The position numbers and the translations under genes are program-made. The notes below the pieces were generated by a model. That model saw only the letters and a list, made by a program, of their open reading frames with translations, was not told the origin of the DNA and did no database searches. From Williamsia sterculiae (GTDB taxonomy: Bacteria > Actinomycetota > Actinomycetes > Mycobacteriales > Mycobacteriaceae): a stretch of 64,000 bases of DNA. The stretch covers positions 402,359 through 466,358 of the forward strand of contig NZ_FTNT01000002.1 of NCBI RefSeq assembly GCF_900156495.1, read 5' to 3'. How positions within the stretch are numbered: the first letter of the stretch is position 1; each line of letters opens with the position of its first letter. Positions 1 through 7,959 of this stretch are shown piece by piece.

Positions 1-988
1 GGACGTCGACCCAGTCGGTCTCGATGGTCGAACAGGTGCGCGGTGGATCCTCGTAGAACGCCACCGCCCGATCGATGACCGTCTCCCAGTCGACGCGTCC
101 CTTGATCGCCGCGACATCCGATGCGGATTCCGCGATGGCCGTGGTCCCCTCGTCGACGAGGTCGCGGATGGTGGTCATGGCGACACCGTCTTCACCGAGA
201 GCCGGGAGGACGTCCTGCACGTACGACAGGAAGTGTTCATTCGGTCCGACCACCAGCACGCCGCCGCGATGTGCGGCGAGGCGGGAGTCCGCGTAGAGCA
301 GATACGCCACCCGGTGCAGCGCGACAACGGTTTTACCGGTCCCGGGACCGCCGTCGACGACCAGCGTTCCCGCGGAGTCGGCGCGGATGATCGCGTCCTG
401 GTCGGCGGCCAGCGTGCCCAGCACGTCGCGCATCCGACCGGTTCGGCTCGCGTCCAACTCGTCGAGCACGGAAGCGAAACCCTCTGTGCCGAAACCTTCT
501 GCGGTGAAGGCGTCCGCGCCGAACGACTCGTCCCAATAGTCGACGACCTTGCCGTGACTCCACCGGTACCGACGACGCCGGACGACCCCCATGCGGTGCG
601 CATGCGTCGCGGCGAAGAACGGCTCCGCGGCCGCCGACCGCCAGTCGACCACCAGCTGACGGCCATCGTCATCGGTGAGACCGATCCGGCCCACGTACAC
701 CGGGTCGGACCCGTCGACGACGAAGTGTCCCAGGCAGAGATCACGATCGAAGCGGCTCAGGTGACGCAGTTGCGCCGTCACCCGGTGGATCTCCAGGTCC
801 CTGTCCATGGCGGCCTGCCCCGCACCACCCGGGGCACGACGAAGCGAGTCCAATCGGTCCGTCAGTTCGGTGACCCGCTGATGGAGTCGGGCCGAGACGG
901 CCGCGAAATGCACGTCGTCGGCGGCGATCCCGGCCGGATCGGAGCGCGAGGACCGGGCAGAGGAGAGGTGGAAAGTACTGGTGGGCAC
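1..988 (-). CDS. helR: RNA polymerase recycling ATPase HelR (C-terminus cut by window edge)
   Basis: UvrD-like superfamily 1 helicase-related ATPase. HelR displaces rifamycin-stalled RNA polymerase in mycobacteria and streptomycetes (known for the family). 329 codons are visible and the gene runs off the left edge. The N-terminus reads VPTSTFHLSSARSS; the segment HRMGVVRRRRYRWSHGKVV lies near residue 131; a Walker A loop GGPGTGKT follows at about residue 210. The start is taken as GTG at 988 because a GAAGG sequence sits 7 nt before it; an in-frame GTG at 1003 is the alternative. A rifamycin-associated element lies 64 bp upstream, which supports HelR rather than a generic UvrD helicase. No frameshift is seen in the visible part. 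Confidence 0.85.
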   Translation of the reverse strand, partial: MPTSTFHLSSARSSRSDPAGIAADDVHFAAVSARLHQRVTELTDRLDSLRRAPGGAGQAAMDRDLEIHRVTAQLRHLSRFDRDLCLGHFVVDGSDPVYVGRIGLTDDDGRQLVVDWRSAAAEPFFAATHAHRMGVVRRRRYRWSHGKVVDYWDESFGADAFTAEGFGTEGFASVLDELDASRTGRMRDVLGTLAADQDAIIRADSAGTLVVDGGPGTGKTVVALHRVAYLLYADSRLAAHRGGVLVVGPNEHFLSYVQDVLPALGEDGVAMTTIRDLVDEGTTAIAESASDVAAIKGRVDWETVIDRAVAFYEDPPRTCSTIETDWVDV

Positions 989-1051
989 CGGCGACGCCTT
1001 CACTGTGTCGGCAGGACGAGCAGGACGATCAGCGATTGTGAAGGATGCACC

Positions 1052-1070
1052 GGGTCTTGCCGCAAGACCC
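1052..1070 (-). promoter_or_regulatory. rifamycin-associated element (RAE) upstream of helR
   Basis: A perfect 19-bp inverted repeat, GGGTCTTGC-N-GCAAGACCC (one further C-G pair outside). Its core CTTGCGGCAAG matches the RAE known upstream of rifamycin-inactivating genes and helR in actinomycetes. On the minus strand it is followed by a CACAAT-like -10 and then the helR start, so it overlaps the expected -35 region. The match is to consensus as I remember it; rifamycin induction of this copy is inferred. Confidence 0.8.
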
Positions 1071-1141
1071 GGGGTCGGCTATAGATTGATAGTGGAAGGA
1101 CGACTTCCTTCGGCCATGGTCAGGCCACACCTCCCCGCAGA

Positions 1142-1957
1142 TCAGAGCAGGGCTTCCCGTTGGGCCTGGTAGACGCTGGACACCGTGGGCCGGAATCCGA
1201 GACGTCGGGCCAACGACACGTCCGCATGCCCCAGCCACGGGTCGGTGAGCGGTTCGTTCGACGACTCGTATGTCGCGTGGACGACGTCGGCGATCTCGTA
1301 GACGGTGAGTGGCGAATCGTCGGCGACGTTGACGATGCGGCCGTCCATGACCCCGTCCAACGCCATCCCGATCGCTGTGGCGACGTCGCGGTGATGGATC
1401 ACACTGAGCTTCCGAGCCGGGTGCCAGCCCATGCTCGCCACCTGTTCCGGTGCGGCCTCCAGGTGCCCGTCACCGTCCCCGTAGACGAAGGGCAGCCGGA
1501 GGATGACCCAGTTGAGACCGCTGGCGCGCACGTCCTTCTCGGCTTCGATCTTGCTCGCGGGGTAGGCGTGGGTGGCCGTCGTCTCGTCGCTCTCCCGACC
1601 GGGGTGGCCCAGCCCCGGGCCGTACACGTTGGAGGTGCTGGCCATCACCAGGCGTGCTCGGGGCGCGTGTTCGTGCACCGCGGCGATCACGTTGCGCGTG
1701 CCGTCGCGATTGACCCTCCAGATCTGCTCCACGTCCGCTGTGCGGAACAACGCCGCGAGGTGCAGCACGGTGGTCACACCCTCGAGGGCGGCACCCAGGG
1801 TGGCGGGCTCGAGAATGTCACCCTCCACCCGCTCCACTCCTGTGGGGACCTCCCTGCCCTGGCGGACCAGTGCACGACACTCGAGGCCTTGGGCTGCGAG
1901 TCGCTTCAGCAACCGCGATCCGACGAGACCTGTTCCGCCGGTGACGAGAATGGTCAT
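1142..1957 (-). CDS. NAD-dependent epimerase/dehydratase (extended SDR)
   Basis: Soluble short-chain dehydrogenase/reductase of the extended family, 271 aa. The Rossmann motif GGTGLVG is at residues 7-13, and the catalytic YPASK motif (Tyr and Lys) follows near residue 130. The HHRD segment in the C-terminal half resembles dihydroflavonol reductase, sterol dehydrogenase and sugar epimerase relatives. The substrate cannot be told from sequence. The gene overlaps the upstream marR gene by 4 bp (ATGA), so the two are co-transcribed and probably share control by the twin operator at 2405-2443. A small dyad (GAAGGA/TCCTTC, 1094-1110) lies just beyond its 3' end. Confidence 0.8.
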   Translation of the reverse strand: MTILVTGGTGLVGSRLLKRLAAQGLECRALVRQGREVPTGVERVEGDILEPATLGAALEGVTTVLHLAALFRTADVEQIWRVNRDGTRNVIAAVHEHAPRARLVMASTSNVYGPGLGHPGRESDETTATHAYPASKIEAEKDVRASGLNWVILRLPFVYGDGDGHLEAAPEQVASMGWHPARKLSVIHHRDVATAIGMALDGVMDGRIVNVADDSPLTVYEIADVVHATYESSNEPLTDPWLGHADVSLARRLGFRPTVSSVYQAQREALL

Positions 1958-2415
1958 GAGAGAGCCTCTTTCCTGTAGTCGTTGAGCCGTTGTGTCGCGT
2001 GGCGAAGCACCCGATGGGCCGTGTCGATGTCCGCGTGATCCATCCCGTCGAAGGCGACTGTGGTGATGAGTTCGATCGGGTCGGGAACGGTCCTCAGCAG
2101 AGCGGTCCCGGCAGTCGTCAGATGCAGCACCTTCTGCCGCTTGTCGTGGGTGTCCGCGACCTGCTCGACCAGCTCTTTCCTGGTCAGTGCGCCGACGATC
2201 CCGCTGAGGGTCGCGCGTTCCAGTTCGAGCATCGATGTCAGCTCACGTTGCCCCAGCGGCCCGTTGGCCTCCAGCAGGGTGAGTACGTACCACTGCATGC
2301 CCCCCAACCCGTACGGGCGCAGCACCGCCTCCATCAGTACCCGGCTGGCCACGGTGTACTTCTTCGCCCAGGAGCCTGCGGCTTCCAGATCGGGCGCACG
2401 ATGTTTGTCAGGCAC
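1954..2415 (-). CDS. MarR-family transcriptional regulator
   Basis: A 153-aa winged-helix repressor of the MarR type. It shows the helix-turn-helix and wing (LGQRELTSMLELERATLSGI, then EQVADTHDKRQKVLHLT) flanked by dimerisation helices. The start is GTG at 2415, giving MPDKHRAPD. It is the first gene of a two-gene operon with the SDR. A perfect 18-bp palindrome and a weaker second copy lie at and just before the start codon, so autorepression is likely. The inducing ligand is unknown; by analogy it would be a small aromatic or other substrate connected with the SDR. Confidence 0.85.
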   Translation of the reverse strand: MPDKHRAPDLEAAGSWAKKYTVASRVLMEAVLRPYGLGGMQWYVLTLLEANGPLGQRELTSMLELERATLSGIVGALTRKELVEQVADTHDKRQKVLHLTTAGTALLRTVPDPIELITTVAFDGMDHADIDTAHRVLRHATQRLNDYRKEALS

Positions 2416-2443
2416 CTAACCAATATTGTCAGGCGCCTGACAA
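2405..2443. promoter_or_regulatory. twin MarR operator
   Basis: TTGTCAGGCGCCTGACAA at 2426-2443 is a perfect 18-bp palindrome. A degenerate copy beginning TTGTCAGGCACCTAAC starts at 2405, about two helical turns away, and overlaps the GTG start of the marR gene. Binding by the adjacent MarR protein is inferred from position and symmetry. Confidence 0.65.
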
Positions 2444-2606
2444 CTGCGCAACCCCTGCGACGTGAGTCCGGCCGGGGACCACCGGGACATCACGAAGACA
2501 TGACAAACCGTTGTGTCGGCTAACCACTCGTCGCGGCGGAGCGACAGCCCTGATGTATACGCAGTTTCCGAGGAACCCGTCCCGGGTGTGAGGAGAAGAC
2601 GTTCAG

Positions 2607-3122
2607 ATGGTGTCGACGACATTGATTCGCAACGTGATCACGGCGACGGCTGTCGCCGCGGGGCTCGCCGCCGGCCCTGCCGCCGCACATGGCGCAGCGC
2701 CGAACGGTAGTGGACACGGCTTGTGTTTCGACCTGAACTCGAGTCTGGCGACCGACTCGATCGCCGCGCTCGCCCCACCCGCCGGCGGCGGCAGCTGGCA
2801 ACCGGTGGGTGCCAGCAACAACCCTCTCAGCGGCGGCTGCAACCTCGACGCCATGCTCGTCACCGACGACGGTATCGGCGACGCCACCGCGGTGTCGCGG
2901 ACCCTGTTGTTCCACGACGGCCGCTTCATGGGCACCGTCGATGACAAGCCGTACTCGTACACCACCGTGGCACACACGTCCAAGGACGCTGTCACCGTGA
3001 GTTACCGATGGCTTGGCGATGACGACCCGTTCTGCTGCCCCTCCGGCGGGCCCACCACGGTGACCGTCACCATGCACGACGGGCAGCTGACACGGACCGG
3101 TGCTCTGCCGCCCAGCTCGTGA
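2607..3122 (+). CDS. secreted LppP/LprE-family protein
   Basis: 171 aa with an N-terminal signal peptide (TLIRNVITATAVAAGLAAG, cleavage near AAAHG). The mature domain has paired cysteines and the motif DDDPFCCPSGGP followed by a beta strand (TTVTVTMHDGQL). That DP-x-CCPxG pattern is characteristic of the mycobacterial LppP/LprE lipoprotein family. There is no lipobox cysteine here, so it should be exported rather than lipid-anchored. AGGAG lies upstream of the ATG. It is divergent from the marR operon and ends just before the LexA box of dnaE2. The molecular function of the family is unknown. Confidence 0.65.
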   Translation: MVSTTLIRNVITATAVAAGLAAGPAAAHGAAPNGSGHGLCFDLNSSLATDSIAALAPPAGGGSWQPVGASNNPLSGGCNLDAMLVTDDGIGDATAVSRTLLFHDGRFMGTVDDKPYSYTTVAHTSKDAVTVSYRWLGDDDPFCCPSGGPTTVTVTMHDGQLTRTGALPPSS

Positions 3123-3147
3123 GCGGGTGAACCCACACCCACTCGAT

Positions 3148-3169
3148 ACGAACGTATGTTCGATACACT
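3148..3169 (+). promoter_or_regulatory. LexA (SOS) box and -10 of dnaE2
   Basis: ACGAACGTATGTTCGA at 3148-3163 fits the mycobacterial SOS box TCGAAC-N4-GTTCGA with one mismatch. It is followed immediately by TACACT (3164-3169), a plausible -10. The ATG of dnaE2 at 3176 lies 6 nt after that hexamer, exactly where transcription should start, so a leaderless mRNA is likely (inference). Confidence 0.8.
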
Positions 3170-3175
3170 GGGTCG

Positions 3176-6100
3176 ATGGGTTGGGAACAGGGACCGTCGA
3201 GCTGGTCGGAGATGGAGCGGGTGCTCTCCGGCCGCCCCGCGCGCGAGGGCGGGTTCGATGGCGCGGCCCATCCCGGTGATGGTGGAGACAGTCCGGCCTG
3301 GTCCCGCACCCGCGGTAGCTATCATGCCGGTGACCTGCGGCGCGGGCAGTCGGCCGTCCCGTACGCCGAACTGCACGCGCACACCGGCTACAGCTTCCTC
3401 GACGGCGCCTCGGCCCCCGAGGAGATGGTCGAAGAGGCCCATCGGCTGGGTCTGGAGGCGGTGGCGATCACCGACCACAACGGCTTCTACGGGGTGGTCC
3501 GGTTCGCCGAGGCGGCCCGCGAATGGGGGCTGCCGACCGTCTTCGGTGCGGAACTCTCCCTGCAGCACGACACCGCTCGCACCGGCACCCCGGATCCCGA
3601 GGGTTCGCATCTGCTGGTGTTGGCTCGCGGAAAGGAAGGTTATCGACGGCTCTCCCGCCAACTGGCCACCGCTCACATGGATGCCGGCGAGAAGGGGTTG
3701 CTGCGTCACGACCTCGACCGGCTCGCCGACGCCGCGGACGACGAATGGTTGATCCTCACCGGATGCCGCAAGGGTTCAGTGCGACAGGCACTCGCGACCG
3801 GTGGCCCGGAGGCGGCGACGGTCGCCCTGCGTGGTCTGCTCGACCGTTTCGGCCGCGACAACGTCGCCGTCGAGCTCACCGCGCACGGCATCCCCGCCGA
3901 CGACGAACGCAACGCCGCACTGGCCGACCTCGCCGCCGCGCACCGGGTGATGACCGTGGCCACCACCGGTGCACATTTCGCCACCCCCGATCGTCGGCGG
4001 CTGGCCATGGCGATGGCCGCGGCGCGGTCGCGTCGCAGTCTCGACGAGATGGCTGGCTGGCTGCCCGGACTCGGTGGTGCGCATCTGCGTGGTGGCGACG
4101 AGATGGCACGACTGCTGGCCGCTCACCCGGAGGCCATCGACAACGCGGTGCAGCTGGGGCGGGACTGCGCATTCGAGTTGAAGCTGGTCGCCCCGGAGCT
4201 ACCGCCGTTCGACGTGCCCGCCGGGCACACCGAGATCAGCTGGCTGCGCCGGCTCACCGCAGACGGGGCGGCTCGTCGGTACGGTTCCGAGGAGCGGAAT
4301 ACTGCTGCCTACAAGCAGATCGAACACGAGCTCGCCGTCATCACCACCATGGACTTCCCCGGGTACTTCCTGGTGGTGCACGACATCGTCACGTTCTGCA
4401 GGGACAACGACATCCTCTGTCAGGGGCGGGGGAGTGCCGCGAACTCCGCGGTCTGTTACGCCCTGGGTATCACCAACGTCGATCCGATCGCCAACGATCT
4501 GCTCTTCGAGCGTTTCCTGTCCCCGGAACGTGACGGCCCGCCCGACATCGACGTCGACATCGAATCGGACCGCCGGGAGGAGGCGATCCAGCACGTCTAC
4601 ACGAAGTACGGGCGAGATCGCAGCGCACAGGTGGCCAATGTGATCACCTACCGCGGTCGGTCAGCGGTCCGGGACATGGCCCGCGCCCTGGGTTATTCGA
4701 TGGGGCAGCAGGATGCCTGGAGCAAACAGGTGGATCGGTGGGACGGGTCGATCCCGGCCGGTGTGGACCACCAGATCCCGGATCAGGTTCTCGAACTCGC
4801 GGATCAGATCCGCGACATGCCAAGGCATCTGGGTATCCACTCGGGTGGCATGGTGATCTGCGACCGACCCATCGCCGACGTCTGTCCCACCGAGTGGGCG
4901 CGGATGGAGAACCGCAGCGTGCTGCAGTGGGACAAGGACGACTGCGCGGCGATGAACCTGGTGAAGTTCGACCTGCTGGGGCTGGGCATGTTGTCGGCAC
5001 TGCACTACGCCATCGACCTGGTCGCCGAACACAAGAACCTGCACGTCGATCTGGCCAAGCTCGATCTCGGCGAAGCCGCCGTCTACGAGATGCTCTGCCG
5101 TGCCGACTCGGTGGGCGTGTTCCAGGTGGAGTCCCGCGCCCAGATGGCCACCCTGCCCCGGCTGCGGCCGAAGCGCTTCTACGACCTGGTGGTCGAGGTC
5201 GCCCTGATCCGCCCCGGACCCATCCAGGGTGGTTCGGTGCATCCCTACATCCGCAGGCGCAAGAAACAGGAGTCGTCCCGATGCGAACACCCGGCCATGG
5301 AGCCGGCGCTCGAACGCACCCTGGGGGTGCCATTGTTCCAGGAGCAACTCATGCAGCTGGCCGTCGACGTCGCCGGATTCGACGCCGCCGAGGCCGATCA
5401 GCTGCGGCGGGCGATGGGGTCCAAGCGGTCGCCCGCGAAGATGGCGCTGCTCCGGGAACGTTTCTACCAGGGCATGCGGGACACCCACGGCATCACCGGT
5501 GAGCTGGCCGACCGGATCTTCGAGAAGATGGCGGCATTCGCGAATTTTGGTTTCCCGGAGAGCCATTCGCAGAGTTTCGCATCGCTGGTGTTCTACTCGT
5601 CGTGGTTCAAGCTGCACCATCCCGCCGCGTTCTGTGCGGCGTTGCTGCGCGCCCAACCGATGGGGTTCTACTCACCGCAGTCGCTCGTCGCCGATGCCCG
5701 ACGGCACGGGGTGACCGTGCACGGCCCCGACGTCAACCGCTCGCTGGCGTACCCGAACCTCGAGGAACGGGGCACGCAGGTGCGGATGGCCCTGGGATCG
5801 GTGCGCACCATCGGCGACGATCTGGCCCAGCGGATCGTCGACGAACGGGACCGCGGGGGCGAGTACACCGACACCGCCGACCTGTCCAGGCGGGCGGAGT
5901 TGACCACCCGTCAGCTCGAGGCGTTGGCCACTGCCGGGGCCTTGAACTGCTTCGGGATCAGTCGTCGGCAGGCGCTGTGGGATGCCGGTGCCGCCTCGGC
6001 CGAACGAGTCGACCGGTTGCCGTTGCTCGGCGCGAGCGCCGCGCCGACGTTGCCGGGGTTCACCGACGTGGAACTCTCCGCCGCGGACGCCTGGGCCACC

Positions 6101-6472
6101 GGGGTGACGCCGAGTCTGTATCCCACCCAGTTCCTGCGGCCACGGCTCGACGCGCTGGGTGTGGTGCTCGCCGACAAGCTGCTCACCGTGCCGGACGGTT
6201 CGCGGGTGCTGGTGGCCGGGGCGGTCACCCACCGGCAACGCCCGGCCACCGCATCCGGTGTCACCTTCGTCAATCTCGAGGACGAGACCGGGATGGTCAA
6301 CGTGGTCTGCTCGGTGGGGGTGTGGAGTCGGTATCGGCGCGCCGCGCAGGGGGCGACGGCCCTGCTCATCCGCGGTCGCGTGCAGAACGCCGAGGGTGCG
6401 GTCACCGTGGTCGCCGAACGGCTGCAGCATCTGGATCTGCGGGTCGGCAGCCGGTCACGCGACTGGCGTTAG
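3176..6472 (+). CDS. dnaE2: error-prone DNA polymerase DnaE2
   Basis: C-family DNA polymerase III alpha paralogue used for damage-induced mutagenesis and translesion synthesis, working with ImuA'/ImuB in mycobacteria. 1098 aa, typical of DnaE2 and shorter than DnaE1. The PHP domain starts near residue 63 (AELHAHTGYSF, later AITDHNGF). The polymerase acidic motif PDIDVDIE is at residues 456-463. HhH and OB-fold regions lie in the C-terminal third (VLVAGAVTHRQRP, VNLEDETGMVNVV). No clamp-binding tail is evident. Transcription is controlled by the LexA box at 3148. The imuA'/imuB partners are not in this window. The retron RNA begins only 9 nt after its stop codon. Confidence 0.93.
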   Translation: MGWEQGPSSWSEMERVLSGRPAREGGFDGAAHPGDGGDSPAWSRTRGSYHAGDLRRGQSAVPYAELHAHTGYSFLDGASAPEEMVEEAHRLGLEAVAITDHNGFYGVVRFAEAAREWGLPTVFGAELSLQHDTARTGTPDPEGSHLLVLARGKEGYRRLSRQLATAHMDAGEKGLLRHDLDRLADAADDEWLILTGCRKGSVRQALATGGPEAATVALRGLLDRFGRDNVAVELTAHGIPADDERNAALADLAAAHRVMTVATTGAHFATPDRRRLAMAMAAARSRRSLDEMAGWLPGLGGAHLRGGDEMARLLAAHPEAIDNAVQLGRDCAFELKLVAPELPPFDVPAGHTEISWLRRLTADGAARRYGSEERNTAAYKQIEHELAVITTMDFPGYFLVVHDIVTFCRDNDILCQGRGSAANSAVCYALGITNVDPIANDLLFERFLSPERDGPPDIDVDIESDRREEAIQHVYTKYGRDRSAQVANVITYRGRSAVRDMARALGYSMGQQDAWSKQVDRWDGSIPAGVDHQIPDQVLELADQIRDMPRHLGIHSGGMVICDRPIADVCPTEWARMENRSVLQWDKDDCAAMNLVKFDLLGLGMLSALHYAIDLVAEHKNLHVDLAKLDLGEAAVYEMLCRADSVGVFQVESRAQMATLPRLRPKRFYDLVVEVALIRPGPIQGGSVHPYIRRRKKQESSRCEHPAMEPALERTLGVPLFQEQLMQLAVDVAGFDAAEADQLRRAMGSKRSPAKMALLRERFYQGMRDTHGITGELADRIFEKMAAFANFGFPESHSQSFASLVFYSSWFKLHHPAAFCAALLRAQPMGFYSPQSLVADARRHGVTVHGPDVNRSLAYPNLEERGTQVRMALGSVRTIGDDLAQRIVDERDRGGEYTDTADLSRRAELTTRQLEALATAGALNCFGISRRQALWDAGAASAERVDRLPLLGASAAPTLPGFTDVELSAADAWATGVTPSLYPTQFLRPRLDALGVVLADKLLTVPDGSRVLVAGAVTHRQRPATASGVTFVNLEDETGMVNVVCSVGVWSRYRRAAQGATALLIRGRVQNAEGAVTVVAERLQHLDLRVGSRSRDWR

Positions 6473-6481
6473 CATCGGGTC

Positions 6482-6643
6482 ATGGGTGGCGGCTGCGGTG
6501 AGAGTGGATCGTCACGATCCGTCTCAGGGGTAACCCCTGGGTGCACCTCACAGTTGGTCCCTGCGTCCGACGCCGGCCGGCACGCTGCGCGTGCACCACG
6601 GCGCCGCGAGAACGAGTTCTGGGTCACCGCACCCGCCGCCCAT
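6482..6643 (+). ncRNA. candidate retron non-coding RNA (msr-msd)
   Basis: The ends are long inverted repeats. a1 (6482-6501, ATGGGTGGCGGCTGCGGTGA) pairs with a2 (6624-6643, TCACCGCACCCGCCGCCCAT): 18 Watson-Crick pairs, one G-U and one C-C mismatch out of 20. Inside are two tight hairpins, GGATCG-TCA-CGATCC (6506-6520) and CAGGGG-TAA-CCCCTG (6525-6539), placed as msr stem-loops. A longer imperfect stem follows, centred on GCACGC-TGC-GCGTGC (6580-6594), placed as the msd. A reverse transcriptase starts 35 nt after a2. A priming guanosine just after a1 (6502 or 6504) is inferred. TAGCAT at 6470-6475 could be a -10 for a transcript starting at a1; otherwise it is read through from dnaE2. Confidence 0.8.
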
Positions 6644-6678
6644 CCCACCGGCAGCGTCCATCCGACCCTTCGTGCGCC

Positions 6679-7953
6679 GTGGCCGCCCCGGTACTGACCG
6701 TCGCGGAGGCGGCCGAGGCCGCGGCCGACTTCTCCCGCGGCTACGGCGGGTGGACCTGGCCCGAGGTGCTGCGGGCCGCAGGCGCGGTGCTGCCCGAGGG
6801 CATCGCCGAGGACGCGGTGGAGCGGTTGTTCGCGGCAAACCCCCGCGAACCACGCCATCCGGCCCAAGCGTTCACCGAGGCCCTGCAACCGTGGACGCTG
6901 CCGACGCCTGCCCCACCCCGGGTGATCGAACTGTCGGACCCGGTTCCGGTCGGCCCCATGCCCTACGGTCTGCCCGATCTCTACGACGTCGAACTGCTGG
7001 CGCAGTGGTTCGGTCTCACCGTCGGCGAGCTCGAGTGGTTCGCCGACCGCGGTCGATGGTTGCGAAACGCGCGTCCGCCGCTGCGGCACTACCGGATCTG
7101 GCGACGGCACAAACGCGACGGGGTACGGGTGATCGAGGCACCCAAGCCGTGGATGCGCGAGACCCAGCGGCGCCTGTTGCGCAGGGTGGTCGAGCGGATG
7201 CCTGCTCACCCGGCCGCCCGGGGCTTCGTCGCCGGTTCGTCCACCGCGGCCTTCGCGTGGCCGCACACCGATCGCCCCACCGTCGTACGCGTGGACCTGC
7301 GGCACTGCTTCGAGAGCATCACGGTCGGTCGGGTACGTCGAGTGTTCGCCGACATCGGCGGCTATCGCGCACCGATCGCCCGGGTCCTGGCCGACCTGTG
7401 TACCACCGCAACGCCTGTCGACGAGCTGACCGGCGTCGAGTACGGACACGCCGCCCTCTTGCGGGACCGACACCTGCCCCAGGGCGCACCCACGTCACCG
7501 CATCTGGCCAACCTGGTGATGCGATCTCTGGATCGTCGGCTGGCCGGTTATGCCCGTCGTAACGGGTTGCGCTACACGCGATACGGCGACGATCTGGCCG
7601 TATCCGGGGACGGCATCGATGCGGATCGCGTGCTCTGGGTGGTGATGCGGATCGTCGCGGCCGAAGGCTTCGTTGTCCACCCCGAGAAGGTCCGCATCAT
7701 GCACCGTCACCAGCGTCAGCAACTCGCCGGGCTGGTGGTCAACGACCGTCCCCAGGTCGCCCGCGACGACTACGACAACCTGCGGGCTTTGCTGCACAAT
7801 GCCATTCGCGACGGTGCGGCCACACAGAACCGGGACGGTCACGACGATTTCCGCGCCCACGTATACGGTCTGATCGCCTGGGTGGGTGCCACCTCGCCGG
7901 CACGCCGGCAGCGGCTGCTGGAGATGGCCCGACAGGTGGACTGGGCCAGGTGA
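6679..7953 (+). CDS. retron-type reverse transcriptase
   Basis: RNA-directed DNA polymerase, 424 aa from the GTG at 6679. The frame is open back to 6541, but that stretch is Arg-rich and coincides with the structured RNA, so I exclude it. RT landmarks: LAQWFGLTVGELEWFAD near residue 105; FAWPH at 192-196, in the place of the retron NAXXH motif; catalytic Asp in VVRVDLRHCF (D206); QGAPTSP at 268-274; the YGDD active site at 302-305; GLVVN at 351-355, where retrons carry the VTG-type motif. Residues 1 to about 97 form an extension ahead of the RT fold, and no separate effector gene follows (the next gene is convergent trmL). Expected role: make msDNA from the adjacent RNA, perhaps for phage defence. 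Diversity-generating or group II intron RTs are less likely because there is no maturase or HNH domain and no template repeat. Confidence 0.88.
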   Translation: MAAPVLTVAEAAEAAADFSRGYGGWTWPEVLRAAGAVLPEGIAEDAVERLFAANPREPRHPAQAFTEALQPWTLPTPAPPRVIELSDPVPVGPMPYGLPDLYDVELLAQWFGLTVGELEWFADRGRWLRNARPPLRHYRIWRRHKRDGVRVIEAPKPWMRETQRRLLRRVVERMPAHPAARGFVAGSSTAAFAWPHTDRPTVVRVDLRHCFESITVGRVRRVFADIGGYRAPIARVLADLCTTATPVDELTGVEYGHAALLRDRHLPQGAPTSPHLANLVMRSLDRRLAGYARRNGLRYTRYGDDLAVSGDGIDADRVLWVVMRIVAAEGFVVHPEKVRIMHRHQRQQLAGLVVNDRPQVARDDYDNLRALLHNAIRDGAATQNRDGHDDFRAHVYGLIAWVGATSPARRQRLLEMARQVDWAR

Positions 7954-7959
7954 CGCCAA

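Noticed and set aside
6506-6539. The two hairpins after dnaE2 as a transcription terminator
   Set aside because: They lie inside the a1-a2 enclosed RNA and have no U-run; the retron msr explains them better.
6541-6678. N-terminal 46-residue extension of the reverse transcriptase reading frame
   Set aside because: It is Arg-rich, coincides with the structured a1-a2 RNA region, and a GTG at 6679 begins a normal-looking protein.
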